Of a DNA stretch of 15,248 nucleotides, positions 7,345 through 15,208 are shown piece after piece. The stretch covers positions 1 to 15,248 of the forward strand of contig DQGF01000369.1 in NCBI GenBank assembly GCA_003525045.1, written 5' to 3'. The notes under the pieces were generated by a model that made no database searches, was not told the DNA's origin, and was given only the letters and a program-made list of their open reading frames with translations. Within the stretch, counting starts at the first letter, position 1, and each line of letters begins with the position of its first letter. The position numbers and the translations under genes were made by a program. The stretch comes from Pseudomonas sp. (lineage in GTDB: Bacteria; Pseudomonadota; Gammaproteobacteria; Pseudomonadales; Pseudomonadaceae).

Positions 7345-7794
7345 ATGAAGATCGGAGAACTGGCGAAACTCACCGATTGCGCCGTGGAAACCATCCGTTA
7401 CTACGAGCGTGAAAACCTGCTGCCGGAACCGGCCCGCAGCGACGGCAACTACCGCGTCTACACCCAGGCCCACGCCGAGCGCCTGACCTTCATCCGCAAC
7501 TGCCGAACCCTCGACATGACGCTTGGGGAAATCCGCAGCCTGCTGGCCTTGCGCGACAGTCCGCAGGATCAGTGCGAAAGCGTGAATGCGCTGATCGATG
7601 AACACATCAACCACGTCAAGGCGCGGATCGATGGGTTGCTGGCATTGCAAGCACAACTGCTCGACCTGCGCCAACGCTGTGGCGAGGGGCCGGATATTGA
7701 TCAGTGCGGGATTTTGCAGCGGTTGGAGGTGAGTGGTGGGGTTGTGTCGACGGAGGTGGAGCAGTCCCATGTCGGCCGCAGTCACGGCCACTAA
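7345..7794 (+). CDS. cadR: MerR-family cadmium/zinc-responsive regulator CadR
   Basis: This 149-residue activator senses Cd(II)/Zn(II) and switches on the divergent cadA. The MerR winged helix is at the N terminus (MKIGELAKLTDCAVETIRYY, then ERENLLPEPARSDGNYR), followed by a dimerisation helix at about 80-112. The metal ligands expected for the CadR/ZntR group are Cys77, Cys112 and a third Cys at 121. Cys112 and Cys121 are eight residues apart, which seems longer than the loop I remember for P. putida CadR. The tail ends SHVGRSHGH, the His-rich C terminus typical of CadR. The ATG at 7345 has GGAG nine bases upstream; in-frame codons before it run through the operator. Codons near the 3' end turn G/T-rich. 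Confidence 0.93.
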   Translation: MKIGELAKLTDCAVETIRYYERENLLPEPARSDGNYRVYTQAHAERLTFIRNCRTLDMTLGEIRSLLALRDSPQDQCESVNALIDEHINHVKARIDGLLALQAQLLDLRQRCGEGPDIDQCGILQRLEVSGGVVSTEVEQSHVGRSHGH

Positions 7795-7812
7795 GCACAT
7801 CACAAAACCAAA

Positions 7813-7902
7813 TGTGGGAGCGAGCCTGCTCGCGAATGCGGTTTGTCATTCAACATTGATGTCGACTGAACTACTGCTTTCGCGAGCAGGCTCGCTCCCA
7901 CA
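7813..7902. repeat. REP pair (REPIN-like), GTGGGAGCGAGCC family
   Basis: Arms 7813-7835 and 7880-7902 are perfect 23-base inverted repeats around a 44-base centre. Each arm holds a short hairpin GCGAGC-CT-GCTCGC. It fills the gap between the convergent cadR and thyA genes, and no other terminator is visible there, so it may end transcription or stabilise 3' ends. Such elements are non-autonomous and moved by a RAYT transposase elsewhere in the genome. Confidence 0.9.
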
Positions 7903-7920
7903 GGGTTGTGCGCTGGGGCT

Positions 7921-8892
7921 TTAAACCGCCATCGGCGCGGTCATCGGCGCATGGTGCTCGTAGCCTTCCAGCGAGAAATCGCTCGGCTCGATCAACTCCA
8001 GCCATTCAGGCTGATAAACCCCGGTCTTGGCAAACTCCGGCACACGATCGGAAATCACCAGTTTCGGCATCGCGAACGGCTCGCGCTTGAGCTGTTCATT
8101 CAGCATGTCCAGGTGGTTTTCGTAGACGTGGGCGTCGCCGATGAAATAGGTGAACCAGCGCGGCGTGTAACCGGTCAGGCGACCGATCAGGCTCAGCAGC
8201 GCGGCGCCTTCGGTGAGGTTGAACGGCGTGCCCAGGCCCAGGTCGTTTGAGCGAATGTAGAGGGTCAAGGAAATCTCTTTGGTCTCGACATTCGGATGGA
8301 ACTGGTACAGCAAATGGCATGGCGGCAGGGCCATCTCATCCAGCTGGGCGACGTTCCAGCCGTGGAACAGGATGCGGCGGCTGCCCGGGTCCTTGATGAT
8401 GGTGTCGACGCACTGGCGAATCTGGTCGATTGCCTTGTACAGCACCACATAAGCCTGGCCGTCTTCTTCGCCTTCAGCGATCTGACGATAACCCTGGCTC
8501 AGGGTCTGCTCGATGGCGGCCTGGTTGCTGACCGGGATCTGCTTGTACGCCGGCCATTTGCGCCATTGCACACCGTAGATCTCGCCCAGATCGTCTTCGC
8601 CCTGACGGAATGGGTTGGCCAGCCACTGAGCGTTTTCGTTGGCGTTCTGGTCCCAGACCTTGCAGCCCAGCGCACGGAACTCGGCGGCGTTATTCACCCC
8701 GCGCAAAAAACCGCACATCTCGCCGACGGCTGACTTGAAGGCCATCTTGCGGGTGGTGATTGCCGGGAAACCTTCCTGCAGATCAAAGCGCAGCATCGCA
8801 CCCGGAAAGCTGATGGTGTTCACGCCGGTGCGGTTGGCCTGCTTGGTGCCGTTCTTGATGACGTGGGCCACCAGATCGAGATATTGCTTCAT
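7921..8892 (-). CDS. thyA: Thymidylate synthase (ThyA)
   Basis: This 323-residue cytosolic enzyme makes dTMP from dUMP using methylene-tetrahydrofolate, which becomes dihydrofolate. Catalytic Cys192 is in [12 protein letters not shown]. Phosphate-binding Arg21 and Arg172/Arg173, Glu58, Trp80, RSND at 214-217, Asn225, and His255/Tyr257 in GDAHVYENH all match the E. coli enzyme. It is 59 residues longer than the 264-residue E. coli protein. By residue offsets, about 12 extra lie between Trp80 and Tyr106, about 34 between Tyr106 and Arg172, two before Arg214, and 11 in the C-terminal part. The ATG at 8892 has AGG six bases upstream. It follows lgt by 48 bases on the same strand, the usual pseudomonad lgt-thyA order. 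Confidence 0.97.
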   Translation of the reverse strand: MKQYLDLVAHVIKNGTKQANRTGVNTISFPGAMLRFDLQEGFPAITTRKMAFKSAVGEMCGFLRGVNNAAEFRALGCKVWDQNANENAQWLANPFRQGEDDLGEIYGVQWRKWPAYKQIPVSNQAAIEQTLSQGYRQIAEGEEDGQAYVVLYKAIDQIRQCVDTIIKDPGSRRILFHGWNVAQLDEMALPPCHLLYQFHPNVETKEISLTLYIRSNDLGLGTPFNLTEGAALLSLIGRLTGYTPRWFTYFIGDAHVYENHLDMLNEQLKREPFAMPKLVISDRVPEFAKTGVYQPEWLELIEPSDFSLEGYEHHAPMTAPMAV

Positions 8893-8912
8893 GAGTTACC
8901 TGTGTCCTTGAA

Positions 8913-8932
8913 CCCGGGGTCGTCACCCCGGG
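8913..8932 (-). other. GC-rich hairpin between lgt and thyA
   Basis: On the minus strand CCCGGGGT, loop GACG, ACCCCGGG gives a perfect eight-base-pair stem that ends 20 bases before the thyA ATG. No T-run follows, so it is not a standard intrinsic terminator. It could be an RNA processing or stability element in the lgt-thyA transcript. Confidence 0.55.
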
Positions 8933-8940
8933 ATTCGAAT

Positions 8941-9747
8941 TTATACAGCCGCCGCTGGAGCCGCCGGCGCGCGATGATAGGCCAGCCAGATCAGGAACAG
9001 ACCGCCGACGATCATCGGTATGCAAAGTACCTGCCCCATGGTCAGCCAGTTCCAGGCCAGATAGCCCAACTGCGCGTCCGGAACCCGAACGAATTCCACG
9101 ATGAAACGGAAGATGCCATAGAACAGCGCGAACATCCCGGACACCGCCATGGTCGGCCGCGGCTTGCGCGAGAACAGCCAGAGGATGGCAAACAGCGCCA
9201 CGCCTTCGAGCGCGAACTGATACAGCTGCGACGGGTGACGCGCCAGGTGCAAGTTGTCGGTTGGGAAAACCATCGCCCACGGCACGTCGGTTGCCTTGCC
9301 CCACAACTCGGCGTTGATGAAGTTGCCGATACGCCCGGCGCCCAGGCCGATCGGCACCATCGGCGCAACGAAGTCCATCAGCTGGAAGAACGACTTACCG
9401 TTCTTTTTACCGAACCACAGCGCCGCCAGCATCACGCCGATGAAGCCGCCGTGGAACGACATGCCGCCCTTCCACACCTCGAAGATCAGCGTCGGATTGG
9501 CCAGGTAAGCGCTCAGATCGTAGAACAGTACATAACCCAGGCGGCCGCCGACAATGACGCCCATCGACATCCAGAACACCATGTCGGAGAGCTTCTCCTT
9601 GCTCCAGGTCGGGTCGAAGCGGTTCAGCCGGCGGGACGCCAGCCACCACGCGCCGCCGATGCCGATCAAGTACATCAGGCCGTACCAGTGGATTTTCAGC
9701 GGACCGATGGCCAGGGCCACCGGGTCGATCTGCGGGTAAGGCAGCAT
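8941..9747 (-). CDS. lgt: Prolipoprotein diacylglyceryl transferase (Lgt)
   Basis: This 268-residue polytopic inner-membrane enzyme moves a diacylglyceryl group from phosphatidylglycerol to the lipobox Cys of prolipoproteins, the first step of lipoprotein maturation. Key family motifs are present: HGGFIG at 99-104, the Lgt signature [13 protein letters not shown] at 138-150 with its essential Arg139, and FRFIVEFVR at 213-221. About seven hydrophobic segments are visible, from residues 12-35 onward. The C terminus ends in an Ala/Pro-rich tail (APAAPAAAV). The ATG at 9747 has a good GAGGAGT ribosome binding site. It lies between the TSUP permease and thyA on the same strand. Confidence 0.97.
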   Translation of the reverse strand: MLPYPQIDPVALAIGPLKIHWYGLMYLIGIGGAWWLASRRLNRFDPTWSKEKLSDMVFWMSMGVIVGGRLGYVLFYDLSAYLANPTLIFEVWKGGMSFHGGFIGVMLAALWFGKKNGKSFFQLMDFVAPMVPIGLGAGRIGNFINAELWGKATDVPWAMVFPTDNLHLARHPSQLYQFALEGVALFAILWLFSRKPRPTMAVSGMFALFYGIFRFIVEFVRVPDAQLGYLAWNWLTMGQVLCIPMIVGGLFLIWLAYHRAPAAPAAAV

Positions 9748-9824
9748 TGCGACTCCTCGTTAGAGTTGAAACCTTCAAAATTCCCAGGGACGCTGTCACG
9801 CCAGGATTAAGCCAGCATTGCGAC
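9742..9824. repeat. 12-base direct repeat copying the lgt start
   Basis: cagcattgcgac occurs at 9742-9753, where on the minus strand it carries the lgt ATG-CTG, and again at 9813-9824. The second copy would read ATG-CTG-GCT-TAA, a three-codon frame in the leader with no evident ribosome binding site. The rest of the 82-base gap shows no clear promoter. Confidence 0.5.
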
Positions 9825-9829
9825 GCGCG

Positions 9830-10612
9830 CTAGAGCAAAAAGCTCAGACCTACGCAGAACAGCAAAGCGGCGAACAGTCTTTTCAGCAAGCGCGGCGACA
9901 GGCTGTGGGCCAGTCGTGCACCGAGGCGGGCGAACACCATGCTGGTCAGGGCGATCCCCAGCAACGCCGGCAAATAAATAAAACCGAGACTATGGGCCGG
10001 CAGCAAGGGGTCGTGCCACCCCAGAATCATGAAACTTAATGCACTGGCCAACGCGATCGGTAGCCCGCAGGCCGAAGACGTCGCCACCGCTTGCTGCATC
10101 GGTACGCTGCGCCAGGTCAGGAACGGTACGGTCAACGAGCCGCCGCCGATCCCGAAAATCGCCGAAGCCCAGCCAATCACACTGCCGGCTACGGTCAGAC
10201 CGACTCTGCCGGGCACTGTGAGGCTGGCTTTCGGCTTGAAGTCCAATGCGAGCTGAACCGCGATGATCAGCGCAAATACGCCAATGATCTTCTGCAGGTT
10301 TGGCCCGGAGATCGCCTCGGCGGTCAGCGCACCGAAACCGGCGCCGATCAGTATACCGACGGTCATCCAGGCAAAAACCGGCCAACGCACGGCGCCGCGG
10401 CGATGATGCTCGCGGACGGCATTGATCGAGGTAAAGATGATCGTCGCCAGTGAGGTACCGACTGCCAGGTGGGTCAGGATCGACGCATCGAAGCCCTGCA
10501 AGGTGAAACTGAACACCAGTACCGGCACGATGATGATTCCGCCACCCACCCCAAACAGCCCGGCCAGCACGCCTGCACAGGCGCCCAGCGCCAGATACAG
10601 CAGAAATTCCAT
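9830..10612 (-). CDS. TSUP-family (TauE/SafE) membrane permease
   Basis: This 260-residue inner-membrane protein belongs to the family of sulfite/organosulfonate-type exporters. It shows the internal duplication of the family: GVGGGIIIVP at 21-30 and GIGGGSLTVP at 154-163, each opening a four-helix half, for about eight membrane segments. I chose the ATG at 10612 because it begins directly with the first membrane helix (MEFLLYLALGACAGVLAGLF); the longer upstream frame adds 40 residues with no family match and no evident start signal. It precedes lgt and thyA on the same strand and probably shares their transcript. The substrate cannot be read from the sequence: sulfite, sulfoacetate and other anions are known for relatives. 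Confidence 0.9.
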   Translation of the reverse strand: MEFLLYLALGACAGVLAGLFGVGGGIIIVPVLVFSFTLQGFDASILTHLAVGTSLATIIFTSINAVREHHRRGAVRWPVFAWMTVGILIGAGFGALTAEAISGPNLQKIIGVFALIIAVQLALDFKPKASLTVPGRVGLTVAGSVIGWASAIFGIGGGSLTVPFLTWRSVPMQQAVATSSACGLPIALASALSFMILGWHDPLLPAHSLGFIYLPALLGIALTSMVFARLGARLAHSLSPRLLKRLFAALLFCVGLSFLL

Positions 10613-10689
10613 GGCCGTCCCCGCCCGCTTCCCAAAAATAGGAGCGGCATGGTAACGGATGCATGGCCTCAAGCTCCACTGGATGGCGA

Positions 10690-10718
10690 TGGATACCCGC
10701 ACGATGACTGCGTAGAGT
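10690..10718 (+). promoter_or_regulatory. Candidate promoter of the NRDE-family gene
   Basis: TGGATA (10690-10695) and TAGAGT (10713-10718) stand 17 bases apart. Each matches the sigma-70 consensus at four of six positions. The -10 box lies 28 bases before the ATG. The rest of this 134-base divergent gap shows nothing clear for the TSUP side. Confidence 0.3.
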
Positions 10719-10746
10719 GGGCAAAAAAACACACAAGGATCACCTT

Positions 10747-11493
10747 ATGTGCCTGATTGTCTTTGCCTGGCGCCCTGGCCACACCCAGCCGCTTATCGTC
10801 GCCGCCAACCGCGACGAATTTTACGCCCGCCCCAGCCTGCCGCTGGCGCAATGGCCCGAAACGCCGCACGTTTACGCCGGTCGCGATCTGGAGGCCGGGG
10901 GCACCTGGTTGGGTGTAGGCGCCAATGGGCGCTTCGCTGCGCTGACCAATATTCGCGATCCTCATCAACCGCCCGCGCGAACATCACGGGGTGAACTGGT
11001 GGCGCGGTTTCTTGCCGGTGATAGGCCGATTGATGACTACTTGAGCGACGTTGTTGCACGTTCGCTTGAATATGCCGGGTTTAACTTGCTGATCGGCAAT
11101 GCCAACGAGCTGTGGCACTTCAATGCGCGGGAGGCTCAGGCGGTGATGCTGCCACCAGGGGTTTATGGATTGTCGAACGCCGGGCTGGATACGCCGTGGC
11201 CGAAGGTACTCAAGGCGCGCAAGGCGCTGGAGGCGGTGTTGGACGATCCGCAGCCTGAGGCGCTGTTGGCGTTGTTGAACGATGCGCAAGCGGCTCCGTT
11301 TGCCGAGTTGCCGGATACCGGGGTGGGTTTGGCGACCGAGACGTTGCTGTCGAGTGTGTTTATTGCCAGCCCGACTTATGGGACGCGGGCGAGCACGGTG
11401 CTGATTGTTCATGCCGATGGGACGCGGCATATGGTCGAGCGGAGTTTCGGGCCGTATGGCGGGCATCTTGGGGAAGTTGAGGTCAGGGTTTAG
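10747..11493 (+). CDS. NRDE-family protein (TANGO2 homologue)
   Basis: This 248-residue protein starts MCLIVFAW and carries the family-naming motif NRDEFYARPS at 21-30, then GGTWLGV at 51-57 and ALTNIRDP at 65-72, all features of the NRDE/TANGO2 family. The family is predicted to share the N-terminal-nucleophile hydrolase fold, and Cys2 would be the N-terminal residue after Met removal. The bacterial function is not established; animal and other TANGO2 relatives have been linked to heme trafficking. The ATG at 10747 has AAGGA seven bases upstream and places Cys directly after Met, which supports it over the in-frame ATG ten codons earlier. Codon use changes strongly along the gene. Confidence 0.9.
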   Translation: MCLIVFAWRPGHTQPLIVAANRDEFYARPSLPLAQWPETPHVYAGRDLEAGGTWLGVGANGRFAALTNIRDPHQPPARTSRGELVARFLAGDRPIDDYLSDVVARSLEYAGFNLLIGNANELWHFNAREAQAVMLPPGVYGLSNAGLDTPWPKVLKARKALEAVLDDPQPEALLALLNDAQAAPFAELPDTGVGLATETLLSSVFIASPTYGTRASTVLIVHADGTRHMVERSFGPYGGHLGEVEVRV

Positions 11494-11517
11494 ATTCGTG
11501 GCGTTGCCAAGGACGCC

Positions 11518-11605
11518 TTCGCGGGCAAGCCTCGCTCCTACGGGTATGTGGTGTCGCGACATCCGCGAACGACACAAATCCGTAGGAGCGAGGCTTGCCC
11601 GCGAA
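11518..11605. repeat. REP pair (REPIN-like), CGGGCAAGCCTCGCTCC family
   Basis: Arms 11518-11542 and 11581-11605 are perfect 25-base inverted repeats around a 38-base centre. It lies between the convergent NRDE and ptsP genes and ends 15 bases from the ptsP stop. No other terminator is seen here. Confidence 0.9.
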
Positions 11606-11619
11606 AGGGCCATCAGCGT

Positions 11620-13899
11620 TTAGAGGGTTTTGGCCGAAGCAGGATTGATCATCCGCGCCAACCCAAGGTTCTTCAACGCCAACTGCAGCGAGCTGTGAAT
11701 GACCTGCGGGTTGTCGATGGTCATCAACTCCGCCAGCAACTCCTTGGCCTTGCTCAGGTTGATCTGGCGCAGCATCCACTTCACTTTCGGCAGGTTGGTC
11801 GCGTTCATCGACAGGCTGTCGAAACCCATCGCCATCAACAGCACCGCCGCTGCCGGGTCACCGGCCATTTCGCCGCAGATGCTCACCGGCTTGCCTTCGG
11901 CATGGGCGTCGCGCACCACATTCTGCAGCGCTTGCAGCACCGCCGGGTGCAGGTAGTCGTAGAGGTCGGCTACTCGCGGGTTGTTGCGGTCCACGGCCAG
12001 CAGGTACTGGGTCAGGTCGTTGGAACCGACCGACAGGAAGTCCACTTGCCGCGCCAGTTCCTTGGTCTGATACACCGCCGCCGGAATCTCGATCATCACG
12101 CCAACCGGCGGCATCGGCACATCGCAGCCTTCGTCGCGGACTTCACCCCAGGCACGGTGGATCAGGTGCAGGGCTTCTTCCAGTTCGTGGATGCCGGAGA
12201 TCATCGGCAGCAGAATCCGCAGGTTGTTCAGGCCTTCACTGGCCTTTAGCATCGCGCGGGTCTGGACCAGGAAGATTTCCGGGTGGTCGAGGGTGACGCG
12301 AATGCCACGCCAGCCGAGGAACGGGTTGTCTTCCTTGATCGGGAAGTATGACAGCGACTTGTCGCCACCGATGTCCAGGCTGCGCATGGTCACCGGTTGT
12401 GGATGGAACGCAGCGAGCTGCTCGCGATAGATCGCCAGTTGCTCTTTTTCGCTCGGGAAGCGCTGGTTGATCATGAACGGCACTTCGGTGCGGTACAGAC
12501 CGACACCTTCAGCGCCACGCTTCTGCGCCCGTGCCACGTCCGCCAGCAGGCCGGTGTTGACCCACAGCGGCATGCGGTGGCCGTCGAGGGTTACGCACGG
12601 CAGATCCCGCAATGCATCCAGGCCGAGGGCCAGCTGCTTCTCTTCCTCGACCACTTCGGCGAACTGCTTGCGCAGCACTTCACTGGGGTTGGTGTAGACC
12701 TCGCCGTGATAACCGTCGACGATCATCTGGATGCCGTCGACCTTGGAATACGGCAAATCGACCAGGCCCATCACCGTCGGAATGCCCATGGCCCGCGCCA
12801 GGATCGCCACGTGGGAGTTGCCGGAACCGAGTACCGAGACCAGACCGACCAGCTTGCCTTCCGGCACCTCGCCGAGCATCGCCGGCGTCAGTTCTTCGCT
12901 GATCAGAATACTGTTGTCGGGGTAGACCAGAGTTTGCTGACGCTCTTCCTGCAAGTAGGCGAGCAGGCGGCGACCAAGGTCCTTGACGTCGGACGCGCGC
13001 TCACGCAGGTAAGCGTCGTCCATCAACTCGAAACGGTTGACGTGTTCGGTGACCACCTGACGCAACGCGCCTTGGGCCCACTGGCCGGTCTTGATTACGG
13101 TGGTGATTTCGCTGCCAAGCGAGGCATCGTCGAGCATCATCAGATAGACATCGAACAGCGCGCGCTCTTCAGGACGCAACTGGTTCGCGAGTTTGGCAGA
13201 CAGGGCGCGCATGTCGGCGCGCACGCCTTCGATGGCGGTCTTGAACAGCCCGAGTTCGGCGGTGATGTCGGTGATGGTCTTGTCCGGCACCACGTCCAGA
13301 TCGGCTGGCGGCAACATGACCACGGCGGTACCGACCGCCGCACCCGGCGACCCCGGTACGCCGACGAACTTTGCTTCCTGGATACCCTTGCCCTGACGCC
13401 CCAGACCACGGATCGAACCGGTAGCCTCGGCGTGAGCGATAACGCCGGCGAGCTGCGCGCTCATGGTGACGAGGAAGGCTTCTTCACCCTCATCGAACTG
13501 GCGGCGTTCCTTTTGCTGAATGACCAACACGCCGACAACACGGCGGTGGTGAATGATCGGTGCCCCCAGGAACGAGGCGTAGCGTTCTTCACCGGTCTCG
13601 GCGAAGTAGCGGTAACGCGGGTGATCCGCGGCGTTTTCCAGATTCAGGGGTTCTTCACGCGTGCCGACCAGACCGACCAGACCTTCGTTGGGTGCCATGC
13701 TGACCTTGCCGATCGAGCGCTTGTTCAAGCCCTCGGTGGCCATCAGCACGAAGCGATTGGTCTCGGGGTCAAGCAGGTAGACCGAGCAGACCTGGCTGCC
13801 CATGGCCTCTTTGACGCGCAACACAATAATCCCCAACGCCGCCTTGAGATCCTTGGCGGAGTTAACTTCCTGGACGATCTTGCGCAGCGTATTGAGCAT
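11620..13899 (-). CDS. ptsP: Phosphoenolpyruvate-protein phosphotransferase of the nitrogen PTS (EI-Ntr)
   Basis: This 759-residue cytosolic enzyme takes phosphate from phosphoenolpyruvate and passes it to NPr (PtsO) and then EIIA-Ntr (PtsN), a regulatory relay. It has an N-terminal GAF sensor domain at about 18-155 and an HPr-docking region at about 180-300. The phosphohistidine domain has His363 in GSGNSHVAILARAMGIP. A C-terminal PEP-binding barrel spans about 430-720, with GLYRTE at 467-472, GWRGIR at 529-534 and ICGEMAGD at 674-681 containing catalytic Cys675. The GAF domain separates it from the sugar-PTS enzyme I. The ATG at 13899 begins MLNTLRKIVQEVN, the normal start, though its ribosome binding site is weak. 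It follows rppH by 22 bases, a conserved pairing. Confidence 0.97.
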   Translation of the reverse strand: MLNTLRKIVQEVNSAKDLKAALGIIVLRVKEAMGSQVCSVYLLDPETNRFVLMATEGLNKRSIGKVSMAPNEGLVGLVGTREEPLNLENAADHPRYRYFAETGEERYASFLGAPIIHHRRVVGVLVIQQKERRQFDEGEEAFLVTMSAQLAGVIAHAEATGSIRGLGRQGKGIQEAKFVGVPGSPGAAVGTAVVMLPPADLDVVPDKTITDITAELGLFKTAIEGVRADMRALSAKLANQLRPEERALFDVYLMMLDDASLGSEITTVIKTGQWAQGALRQVVTEHVNRFELMDDAYLRERASDVKDLGRRLLAYLQEERQQTLVYPDNSILISEELTPAMLGEVPEGKLVGLVSVLGSGNSHVAILARAMGIPTVMGLVDLPYSKVDGIQMIVDGYHGEVYTNPSEVLRKQFAEVVEEEKQLALGLDALRDLPCVTLDGHRMPLWVNTGLLADVARAQKRGAEGVGLYRTEVPFMINQRFPSEKEQLAIYREQLAAFHPQPVTMRSLDIGGDKSLSYFPIKEDNPFLGWRGIRVTLDHPEIFLVQTRAMLKASEGLNNLRILLPMISGIHELEEALHLIHRAWGEVRDEGCDVPMPPVGVMIEIPAAVYQTKELARQVDFLSVGSNDLTQYLLAVDRNNPRVADLYDYLHPAVLQALQNVVRDAHAEGKPVSICGEMAGDPAAAVLLMAMGFDSLSMNATNLPKVKWMLRQINLSKAKELLAELMTIDNPQVIHSSLQLALKNLGLARMINPASAKTL

Positions 13900-13921
13900 G
13901 GCTCGGGGTCGAACTCCGTCG

Positions 13922-14401
13922 TCAGTCGCGCGATAAAAGGCGCGGGGCAAGCTCTTTGAGAGCGCGTCGATAAACCTCGCGCTTGAATGTCACCACCTGG
14001 CCCAACGGATACCAATAACTGACCCAGCGCCAGCCATCGAACTCCGGTTTACCGGTCAAATCCATCCGCACCCGCTGCTCGTTGGAGATCAGGCGCAGGA
14101 GAAACCATTTTTGCTTCTGGCCGATGCACAGCGGTTGGCTGTGGGTCCGGACCAGACGTTGCGGCAAACGATAGCGCAACCAGCCCCGGGTGCAGGCGAG
14201 AATTTCAACATCTTCGCGTTCCAGGCCCACTTCTTCGTTCAACTCGCGGTACAAGGCGTCTTCCGGAGTCTCCTGGGGGTTGATCCCGCCCTGTGGAAAC
14301 TGCCAGGCATCTTGATTGATACGGCGAGCCCATAGCACCTGTCCGGCATCATTCGTGAGAATGATCCCGACATTGGGGCGGAAACCATCGGGGTCGATCA
14401 C
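13922..14401 (-). CDS. rppH: RNA 5'-pyrophosphohydrolase (Nudix)
   Basis: This 159-residue enzyme removes pyrophosphate from 5'-triphosphate RNA ends, which triggers RNase E decay. The Nudix box is at 38-60: Gly38, Glu44, Arg52-Glu53, Glu56-Glu57 and Gly59, in [20 protein letters not shown]. The start is GTG at 14401, giving [15 protein letters not shown], the standard RppH opening, with GAGG eight bases upstream. The frame extends 20 residues to an ATG at 14461, but those residues have no family match. It is the first gene of the rppH-ptsP unit. FPQGG at 35-39 and WQF nearby are as expected for the family. Confidence 0.95.
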   Translation of the reverse strand: MIDPDGFRPNVGIILTNDAGQVLWARRINQDAWQFPQGGINPQETPEDALYRELNEEVGLEREDVEILACTRGWLRYRLPQRLVRTHSQPLCIGQKQKWFLLRLISNEQRVRMDLTGKPEFDGWRWVSYWYPLGQVVTFKREVYRRALKELAPRLLSRD

Positions 14402-14544
14402 GGCAACAACCTCGCAAACGCATGTCGCCGCATTGTTCCACAAAGGTTGTGAAGGCAGCAACGAGCCGGCCTACCTTATGTGCACTCTTGTGAAAAGTCC
14501 GTATTCTGGACGCCTTTCTACAGACTTTTCAGCGAGTAACTGCA
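14402..14544. promoter_or_regulatory. Divergent intergenic region between rppH and the HAD gene
   Basis: These 143 bases must carry promoters for both directions. I see no box pair good enough to name. A small dyad, CACAA-AGG-TTGTG (14435-14447), lies on the rppH side. The HAD gene side has TATTCT at 14502-14507 as a possible -10 without a good -35. Confidence 0.3.
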
Positions 14545-15201
14545 ATGCGGCTGGCTTTATTCGACTTGGACAACACGCTTCTGGGCGGCGACAGTGACCA
14601 CGCCTGGGGCGATTACCTGTGCGAGCGCGGCTTTCTCGACGCCGTCGCCTACAAGGCACGCAACGACGAGTTCTATCAGGACTACCTGGCCGGCAAGCTG
14701 GATAACGATGCGTACCTGAACTTCTGCCTGGAAGTCCTCGGTCGCACCGAGATGGCCACGCTGGACCAATGGCACCTGGATTACATGCGCGATTGCATCG
14801 AGCCGATCGTGCTGCCCAAGGCCATCGAACTGCTGGCAAAGCACCGCGAGGCCGGCGACAAACTGGTGATCATCACCGCGACCAACCGTTTTGTGACCGG
14901 GCCCATTGCCCAGCGCCTCGGTGTCGAAACCTTGATCGCCACGGAATGTGAAATGGTGGATGGCCGCTACACCGGACGTAGCACCGACATTCCATGCTTC
15001 CGCGAAGGCAAAGTCACAAGACTGGCTCGCTGGCTGGAAGAGAGCGGGTATTCGCTGGAAGACAGTTATTTCTACAGCGACTCGATGAATGATTTGCCGT
15101 TGCTGGAGCAGGTGGCGAATCCGATTGCTGTCGATCCGGATCCGAACTTGCGGGCTGAAGCCGAGAAGCGTGGGTGGCCGGTGATTTCGTTGCGCGATTG
15201 A
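14545..15201 (+). CDS. HAD-superfamily subclass IB phosphatase, SerB-like
   Basis: This 218-residue soluble phosphatase has all four HAD motifs: nucleophile Asp7 and acid Asp9 in FDLDNTL, Thr111 in IITATN, Lys156 in EGK, and Asp179/Asp183 in [11 protein letters not shown] helical cap spans about residues 15-90, as in phosphoserine phosphatases. It sits divergent to rppH-ptsP, the same place as a P. aeruginosa gene that I recall being linked to histidinol-phosphate phosphatase activity. Phosphoserine or another small phosphate ester is the alternative. The ATG at 14545 has a modest GAG eight bases upstream and begins directly with the first strand of the fold. Confidence 0.9.
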   Translation: MRLALFDLDNTLLGGDSDHAWGDYLCERGFLDAVAYKARNDEFYQDYLAGKLDNDAYLNFCLEVLGRTEMATLDQWHLDYMRDCIEPIVLPKAIELLAKHREAGDKLVIITATNRFVTGPIAQRLGVETLIATECEMVDGRYTGRSTDIPCFREGKVTRLARWLEESGYSLEDSYFYSDSMNDLPLLEQVANPIAVDPDPNLRAEAEKRGWPVISLRD

Positions 15202-15208
15202 AATCGCC

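Noticed and set aside
7813..7902. CRISPR-like repeat structure
   Set aside because: The repeats are inverted, occur as isolated pairs between genes and lack regular spacers or cas genes. They are REPs.
8911..8945. tRNA-like T-arm (GGTTCAA and TTCGAATCC strings) after lgt
   Set aside because: There is no acceptor stem, anticodon arm or D-arm around it. The strings are part of a short palindromic hairpin.
12397..13959. 520-codon plus-strand frame over ptsP
   Set aside because: A shadow of ptsP for the same reasons. It also runs through the rppH-ptsP junction without any start signal.
14402..14461. ATG start of rppH giving 179 residues
   Set aside because: The 20 extra residues have no RppH match. 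The GTG at 14401 has a good GAGG and gives the standard [10 protein letters not shown] start.
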